From positions 3,815,165 through 3,874,113 of the forward strand of contig BFEA01000035.1 in the NCBI GenBank assembly GCA_003427395.1: a DNA stretch of 58,949 nucleotides, read 5' to 3'. Below the pieces are notes generated by a model. That model worked only from the letters and a program-made list of their open reading frames with translations. It was not told the DNA's origin and ran no database searches. The position numbers were made by a program, and so were the translations under genes. Origin of the DNA: Chara braunii (lineage: Eukaryota; Streptophyta; Charophyceae; Charales; Characeae). Within the stretch, counting starts at the first letter, position 1. Each line of letters opens with the position of its first letter. Shown piece by piece: positions 54,361-58,949 of this stretch.

Positions 54361-54648
54361 AGTAGTTAACATTCTTGATAAAGTCTCTGAGCTCCTGACT
54401 TTTTATTTCCCTTCTTAGTGTTCTAAGGACATGATAGGCTCATAAGGCATACCTTAGATCAAGCCTGATTTTCTCCAATCAGTAATATCAATCTCCTTCT
54501 CCAGTCCAGTGTGGTACCTCACACAAGGAAAAATAAGACTCAGTTAGCAACTTAGACTTTTTCAAGAGAATAATGACTTAATAAAAATTGCAAAATCAGT
54601 CTCGAAAATTAAAAAATTGTCAACAGTTCTCAAGGCCTAATCAAAACT

Positions 54649-55520
54649 CAAAGCTGTTTGCGCTGTTTCCTCCCCTGCCACCCATTTGGCCTCCGCCCCC
54701 GGCTCGTATTGTGTCTCCACAAATCTATCTAAATCCATGTGGAACACCTCCCCCTCATTACCGTATTCCTGGTAAGACGACCACGCTTTCAACGTTGCCC
54801 CTCCCTGGTGGCCCCTCTTTGACGGGCAGAGGCCCACCTCCCATATACCCTTGTTTTTCTTCACCGGAATAAGAGGGGTTCCTTCCGAAGACAGTCTTCC
54901 ACTCCCCGCTCCCCCCCTCCGCCCTGCTCCAAGCATTGTCTTAAACAACGCCTCTTGGTAGACTCGTTCTCCTGCAGTGGGCCCATTTCAGGTCTGGGAT
55001 TCTCAGGGGGAGGATTTCCTGGTGGTTGTGGTCGACTTGTATGTTGTGAATCACTCGTTGATTTTCCTTGTGCAGAGCTTTGGAAGGCTGTCTCGTGCCT
55101 CGTTTGATTGTCTTCCCCTCGTAGACGGTCTGCTGTCTCTGCTTTGTTCTCCGCCCCCCTTGCTTGGGTATCACTCTCTTTCTGTGTATTACTCCCTGCC
55201 TTTGGGGGTGGGGGCGGCAACAGTTCCGCTACTTTGTGAAGTACCCGGAAGCCAATATCGGGCCATAGCAGGCCCGGAGGCAATCCCTCCGTTATTGCTC
55301 TCTTGAGGCTGGAGATGCCATCTACAATGGGGAAGATGCGCAAGTATGTTGTGTCCCAGAACTCATCCGTCAGCGGGCCATATCTGTCCTTCAGGCTGTT
55401 AAGGAGCCAGTCCGCCAACTGGATCAATTTTTGTTCCACTGGAATTTGCTGCTCCTGCTTAGCCTCCTCGTCGGCTGGCCCCTGGGTCTTCTCCATCATT
55501 ATTTCCGGGGGGGGTATGGA
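54649..55520 (-). mobile_element. LINE D, ORF1 part only
   Basis: Minus-strand LINE piece abutting the giant element. It contains only ORF1 and a little leader. Its inner edge (54,649) lies just past the ORF1 end, corresponding to about 20,250 in LINE B. LINE C, on the other side of the giant element, starts at the equivalent of about 17,680. About 2.6 kb of LINE (endonuclease and reverse-transcriptase core) are absent between them. Confidence 0.8.
54656..55499 (-). pseudogene. LINE D ORF1
   Basis: Frame 55,499-54,861 (212 codons) from MMEKTQGPADEEAKQEQQ: signature EQKLIQLADWLLNSLKDRYG, PLTDEFWDTTYLRIFPIVDG, SSLKRAITEGLPPGLLWPDI, then a Pro-, Gln- and Ser-rich middle and CLRQCLEQGGGGERGVEDCL. 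After a frameshift near 54,880-54,940 it continues as LIPVKKNKGIWEVGLCPSKR and GHQGGATLKAWSSYQEYG. This is the most intact ORF1 in the window. Assigned as ORF1 by alignment with LINEs A and B. Confidence 0.75.
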
Positions 55521-55851
55521 AGGTATCCGATCCTAGTGGACCCAGTCTCAGGTGAAAGGACTGGCACAACTCTGTCTCTACCGATAGAGTACAGATCAAT
55601 CAACAACCAGAATCACAGGACCCCAGCCATGCAACCTAACCAAGACGCAAGACAGCAGGATTAAGAAAACAGCAGATTACGATCTCTTGGTTCAGGCCAG
55701 AGGGTGACAAACAGTTGGGATCATCAAGATTCACCAGTGGGGTGAATACATCTAATCATCACCTTAAATTCCTCCTGTCTTTCTTGTTATCATGTCGGTC
55801 TTTTAGGGTCCATGAGTCAAACCTAAGAGGAAATACGAAGGAAAGGCAAGC
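55521..55851. other. Non-coding flank of LINE D
   Basis: No recognised domain. Probably LINE 5' leader grading into unrelated sequence. The overlapping plus-strand frames (55,431-55,664, 55,715-55,942) are not supported, apart from the tandem repeat described next. Confidence 0.4.
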
Positions 55852-55936
55852 TGACAGTCAATCCTCCAAGCAAAGGCAACATGACAGTCAATCCGCCAAG
55901 CAAAGGCAACATGACAGTCAATCCTCCAAGCAATTG
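55852..55936 (+). repeat. 30-bp minisatellite, three copies
   Basis: GACAGTCAATCCTCCAAGCA AAGGCAACAT repeated three times (the last copy incomplete) with one substitution. In one frame it encodes a ten-residue unit DSQSSKQRQH. Confidence 0.93.
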
Positions 55937-56309
55937 GAGTAATCGATGCTGCTAAGGGGTCACCTTTGGCCAAATGGAAGGAAGCATGTGTGTGTCAATG
56001 TTGTAGTTCATGACTTGCCAGGGGAATAGGAACGAGGCTGATGCTCCCCAGAACGGATCAGGATCAATAAGGAGCTGTTCACGTGAGAAAGAAAGAAAAT
56101 CCAGAATTTGTGCTCACATACCGGAGGTTTACTGCCCAGAAATGAAAACTTCATTCATGTGCTCTGTGTGTGAGCTTGCTTTGTCTGGGAAAGGGGTTTC
56201 TTTTCTTTTCTTTGATCAAAGAATCAATTTGATTTCATTCTCCTTTAGTACAGGTCTGTATTTCAACAGTTCATGGTTGTCCCAACTGAGCTAGGCCCTT
56301 AACAGCGCT
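55937..56309. other. Non-coding region
   Basis: No recognised gene. A 94-codon frame at 56,010-56,294 has no recognisable domain and its end runs into a hairpin element. Confidence 0.4.
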
Positions 56310-56645
56310 TTCGTCAAAACGTTCATATTTTATTTTTTGAACGAAATTGAAAATCGAAACTGGGGTCCTGGGGCCAAAATTTGATGAAAATTTGGGTATG
56401 GCATTCTGAAAATGCCCTACCCCCTTGATGTATCTGGACTCTTCCAAAGTCCAGATACTTCCAGAGGGTACGACCTTTTCAAGGGGAGCGGGGGGGGGAC
56501 GGTGTTCAACACCGTACCCCCTGGACGTATCGACTGAGTCCAGAAACATAAAGGGGGTAGGGCATTTTCAGAACGCCGTACCCAAAATTTCATCAGTTTT
56601 GGCCCCAGTTTGAATTTTCAATTTTGTTAAAAAATAAAGTGATAA
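56310..56645. mobile_element. Fold-back (hairpin) element FB2
   Basis: Both halves are complements: left arm TTTATTTTTTGAACGAAATT, GAAAATCGAAACTGGGG, GCATTCTGAAAATGCCCTAC, CCCCTTGATG; right arm GGGGGTAGGGCATTTTCAGA, GGCCCCAGTTTGAATTTTCA, ATTTTGTTAAAAAATAAAGT. It contains TGATGTATCTGGACTC, matching GGATGTATCTGGTCTC in FB1, and the outer arm TCGTCAAAA...TATTTTTTGAACGA matches FB1. So FB1 and FB2 are one family with diverged middles. Confidence 0.85.
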
Positions 56646-57019
56646 TTAGCGAAACACCCCCATAAGTTGAGATATATGCCAAAATGCCCCCAAAAGATGT
56701 GGGCAGAGCAGAATGCCCCTCTGACAAAAAAAATATTTTGTGAAATACCCCTAGCGTCGGTTGGACCCCCATCTTCGCAATATACCCCTACCCGGCACCG
56801 TCCAGTTTTGCAAAATGCCCAGCACTTGTCAATTTTTCCTAGGTGCTATTGCAAGAGCCCAAGGCCCAAACAGGGAGGTCCAGATTGCAAAGTTGCACAC
56901 CCGCCTGACAGGGACACACACAAACATTTAGGCCCAAAAGGGCATTCCGCTCTACCCACATCTTTCAGGGGCATTTTGGCATATACCTCAACTTATGGGG
57001 ATGTTTTGCAACTTATCCC
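56641..57019. mobile_element. MITE-like element with ~80-bp inverted ends
   Basis: Left end GATAATTAGCGAAACACCCC, CATAAGTTGAGATATATGCC, AAAATGCCCCCAAAAGATGT, GGGCAGAGCAGAATGCCCCT; the right end is its complement (about 56,935-57,019) with few changes. The interior repeats the phrase AAATGCCCC / AATACCCCT several times. No coding capacity. It begins immediately at the end of FB2. Confidence 0.85.
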
Positions 57020-57960
57020 AAAAATAAATTATGAACTTTGACGAAGTCGCTGTTTTTTGGTCGAGAACAATGGACCCGTTTGTTCCTTGGTTTTGTTCTT
57101 TGTTCAAGCATCTTCTTGCCTTTTCCATTGCTTTTTCCTTTTCTCCATCTTTTGTCTTGTGAGTTTGAAGTGCGGATGGCCCCCTGTTTTATGTGGTGGA
57201 GCAGGAAGTACCATATACCTGCCTGCTTAAAGCGCAGGTGCACAATTTGGTGTGCTAAAAATGCATTTGGAGTGCACTATTTGGAGTACAAAGTCAGACG
57301 GGAACAGCAGGGGAGGTGGTATGAAGGGTTAGAAGTCAGGAAGCACGACTGTATTGATGGATGGCAGTAGGGGTGGATTATACGTGATCTCTGTGACCAC
57401 AATTTCGTACACTAGTTCCCTACATACACAACAATAATGTTGGGAACCCTATGTTAGCAATGCCAGCAAAGCAACTTTGAAAAGAGGCGTGTCATTCTCG
57501 GGCAAGAACATCAGGGAAAGATCTTTCACAATTTCCTTGCTCCTTTTTTGAAGGTGTGCTCTGTACAACTGTGTGCACTGTGTGTGTGTGTGTGGACAGC
57601 TGGGGCCGTTTATGATTGCCCTCTGACAGCCCAAGGGGCGAGGCAGATGCGCCTCCGACAATTCAAGTGGCATGATGAAAGGGTCTCATCTCTCTCTTTG
57701 CCCTCGCCCTTTGTGCAGGCGAAGGTGAGATCTCTCCTCTTCCGTTCTTGGGGTATCAGTGTTTGTAGGGGCAATGGTTCGTGAGTCAGAACCCACGTGG
57801 GTCACAACCCACGTTTTGAATAGGCAAAAAAAGCAATCGTAGGGAGGTCCGTCCCTGCCACAGTCTAAAAAAACATTGGACGGTGTTTCGGGCATAGGGC
57901 CTTATCAAAATAGGGACTTTTGCCATTTTCTGCACCATTTTTTTTTATTTTTTTTTCCTG
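57020..57960. other. Non-coding region
   Basis: No recognised gene. 57,038-57,370 (+, 110 codons) and a few similar frames have no recognisable domain. A short GT repeat lies near 57,582-57,593. A perfect 12-bp palindrome ACCCACGTGGGT (about 57,791-57,802), with ACCCACGT repeated just after, includes a CACGTG core. Confidence 0.4.
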
Positions 57961-57964
57961 CTGA

Positions 57965-58132
57965 TTTCCTCGACATCTCGGACGTGGCCCAGCCCAGCCG
58001 TAGCCTAAACATCTTGGCCATGGCCCAGTCCGGCCGTGGCCTAGACATCTCGGCCATGGCCCCGCCCGGCAGTAGCCTAGAGATCTCGTCCATGGCCTAG
58101 CTCGGCTGTAGCCTAGACATCCCGGCTGAGGC
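57965..58132. repeat. 36-bp minisatellite, about 4.5 copies
   Basis: Units beginning GACATCTCGG, AACATCTTGG, GACATCTCGG, GAGATCTCGT and GACATCCCGG at 36-bp spacing, each with a GCCATGGCC-like and (C/T)CGGC(C/A)GT(G/A)GCC core. Because 36 is divisible by three, several frames stay open and show 12-residue repeats on both strands (for example MAEMSRPRPDWA on the minus strand). That is a property of the repeat and not evidence of a gene. Confidence 0.92.
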
Positions 58133-58894
58133 CTGAAAATAACGAGGGGAAAAAAAAAGTTCTCCGAAACGGCCGTGCCGAAATCAGCATGGCCGCTGCG
58201 CAAGGATGACAGGCATAAATTGAGAAAGGGTCCAAATTAGCAACTGCCCACAGTAGCTATGCTTGCAGGGGTCCCCTGTATAGGCTTAGGAGTAGTAGTA
58301 CGTAGGTAGTGAAACATGCAAAAAAAAAAAGAGAAACCAGCAGGTAGCAGGTATTGCACCTGCTAGTGGGTGCAGCTCCCGCATGTTCCCTCGTTGGAGG
58401 CTTGAGGACGGATGTGCCTGGTACGGGGTTCCCCGTAATACTACTATAATGACAATAAATAAGGCCTGAAAGGCCATCCTGTCCAGATTCGACAGGTATT
58501 GGAATTGGTTGGGCTTAAACCACTAGTACCTCCGCTAGTGTTGGGAAATTACGATGTTTTGCCTGTTCCCGAAGTTATCGGGAGTCCCAAGAGGCTTGGC
58601 ATCGATTCCCAGACACAAAAAGAAAACGATTTATTATTATCATTTTTTTCGGTCCTGGTCGGACATTGTCGGGCCCATGGTCGTTCTTGGACAGCAGGCG
58701 CGTTGTGGAAACACTACCGGGTCCTATCGGGGATGGGTTGGTGCGTGGCAGATCGGCCGGTCGGTGCTCTGCGGTCGCCGGTGGATGGTGGGTGACTGGA
58801 CTACCCCGCCTTCGCGGGCGACCACCTTGCATCGATGCGCGAAGGACCGTCGCCTGCGGACGTCCCGCTGTAGGGTTCTCCGCGGGCCGCCATC

Positions 58895-58896
<2 letters not shown>
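58133..58896. other. Non-coding region
   Basis: No recognised gene. It contains an A run at 58,320-58,331, which could be the end of a short retroposon, and a small inverted repeat GCAGGTATTGCACCTGC near 58,348. GC content rises toward the end. Confidence 0.4.

Positions 58897-58949
<53 letters not shown>
58897..58949. repeat. (CT)n microsatellite at window end
   Basis: About 26 uninterrupted CT copies running to the last base. Confidence 0.98.

Larger units (their letters stand above)
29617..54648 (+). mobile_element. Giant (25-kb) Ty3/gypsy LTR retrotransposon
   Basis: Direct terminal repeats (29,617-34,888 and 49,479-54,648) flank a complete but broken gag-protease-reverse transcriptase-RNase H-integrase region (37,389-43,204) on the plus strand. 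Before gag lies a 2.4-kb array of diverged domain copies; after integrase lies 6.3 kb without retroviral domains. Total size, repeat length and extra coding region before gag resemble Ogre-type elements of plants. The pol wording (PYIDD, KFVWEH, GGCGFWRIFI) instead recalls a gypsy lineage I associate with fungi; a phylogeny would decide. No target-site duplication, tRNA primer site or clear polypurine tract was found, and repeat ends are not a clean TG...CA. It is inactive. Confidence 0.88.
49479..54648 (+). repeat. 3' long terminal repeat (with inserted segment)
   Basis: Starts TTGGGCGCGAGAGGCGAGCG and aligns with the 5' LTR to about 53,715, breaks over 53,716-54,360, and resumes from AACATTCTTGATAAAGT to CCTAATCAAAACT at 54,648. 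The sequence 5' of it (GACAGTCGAGCC) is not a good polypurine tract. A better one, GAAGGAGGAAG followed by TG, lies at about 48,981-48,993, so the true LTR start might be further left and the 5' LTR truncated. Confidence 0.87.

Noticed and set aside
29617-54648. Segmental duplication instead of LTRs
   Set aside because: The two 5-kb repeats are in direct orientation and flank a complete gag-pol order on the same strand, with nothing else between them that would suggest an unrelated duplication. The lack of TG...CA and a target duplication keeps some doubt.
57865-58203. Minus-strand ORF of 112 codons with a 12-residue repeat
   Set aside because: The 36-bp minisatellite opens several frames at once; no further support for a gene.

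Overview
This is 59 kb of a large, repeat-filled eukaryotic nuclear genome. I find no intact host protein-coding gene, no rRNA or tRNA gene, and nothing bacterial. Almost everything recognisable is transposable-element sequence: non-LTR retrotransposons (LINEs) with an APE-type endonuclease, a reverse transcriptase and a C-terminal zinc-binding region; two Ty3/gypsy LTR retrotransposons; fold-back or MITE-like hairpin elements; microsatellites and minisatellites. The scaffold has two assembly gaps (23,345-23,675 and 33,959-34,508). The element types point to a plant-lineage genome, possibly a streptophyte alga, but this is a low-confidence inference.

Layout. 1-2,800: GC-rich edge, a TTTA microsatellite and two direct copies of a 0.7-kb unit that carries a LINE-type 3' tail. 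2,950-3,980: a 5'-truncated LINE (+). 4,140-4,330: endonuclease scrap of another LINE lineage. 4,330-6,600: non-coding with a GA microsatellite. 6,600-13,310: LINE A (+), with ORF1, endonuclease, reverse transcriptase and C-terminal domain all broken by stops and frameshifts, followed by a second tail with a poly(A) run at 13,955-13,976 and a reverse-transcriptase scrap. 15,117-21,890: LINE B (-), the fullest copy. 22,880-26,900: a decayed Ty3/gypsy copy, split inside its reverse transcriptase by a 1.77-kb insertion and with tandemly duplicated RNase H segments. 27,146-29,616: 3' half of LINE C (-).

29,617-54,648: the main feature, a ~25-kb Ty3/gypsy element with direct terminal repeats of about 5.2 kb each (about 4.5 kb once a secondary insertion in each is removed). 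In size and layout it resembles the giant Ogre-type elements. Between the 5' repeat and gag lies about 2.4 kb of a diverged, tandemly repeated domain with a spacing of about 488, 487 and 399 bp. A related domain is encoded inside the terminal repeat itself, in a 269-codon ORF that is open in the 5' repeat and broken in the 3' repeat. gag with a CCHC knuckle, retropepsin, reverse transcriptase, RNase H and integrase follow in the usual Ty3 order, all with inactivating mutations. A 6.3-kb 3' internal region precedes the 3' repeat.

54,649-55,520: ORF1 of LINE D (-), directly abutting the giant element. 55,850-58,949: two minisatellites whose repeat lengths are multiples of three, two adjacent hairpin elements and a terminal CT microsatellite.

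How the parts relate. LINEs A-D share an ORF1 protein with a recognisable signature and no visible zinc knuckle, and they share a conserved 3' tail that recurs seven times in the window. The giant gypsy element sits exactly between LINE C and LINE D, two same-strand LINE pieces that lack about 2.6 kb between them. The strongest candidates for undescribed biology are the repeated pre-gag domain with its terminal-repeat-encoded relative, and the LINE ORF1 family.
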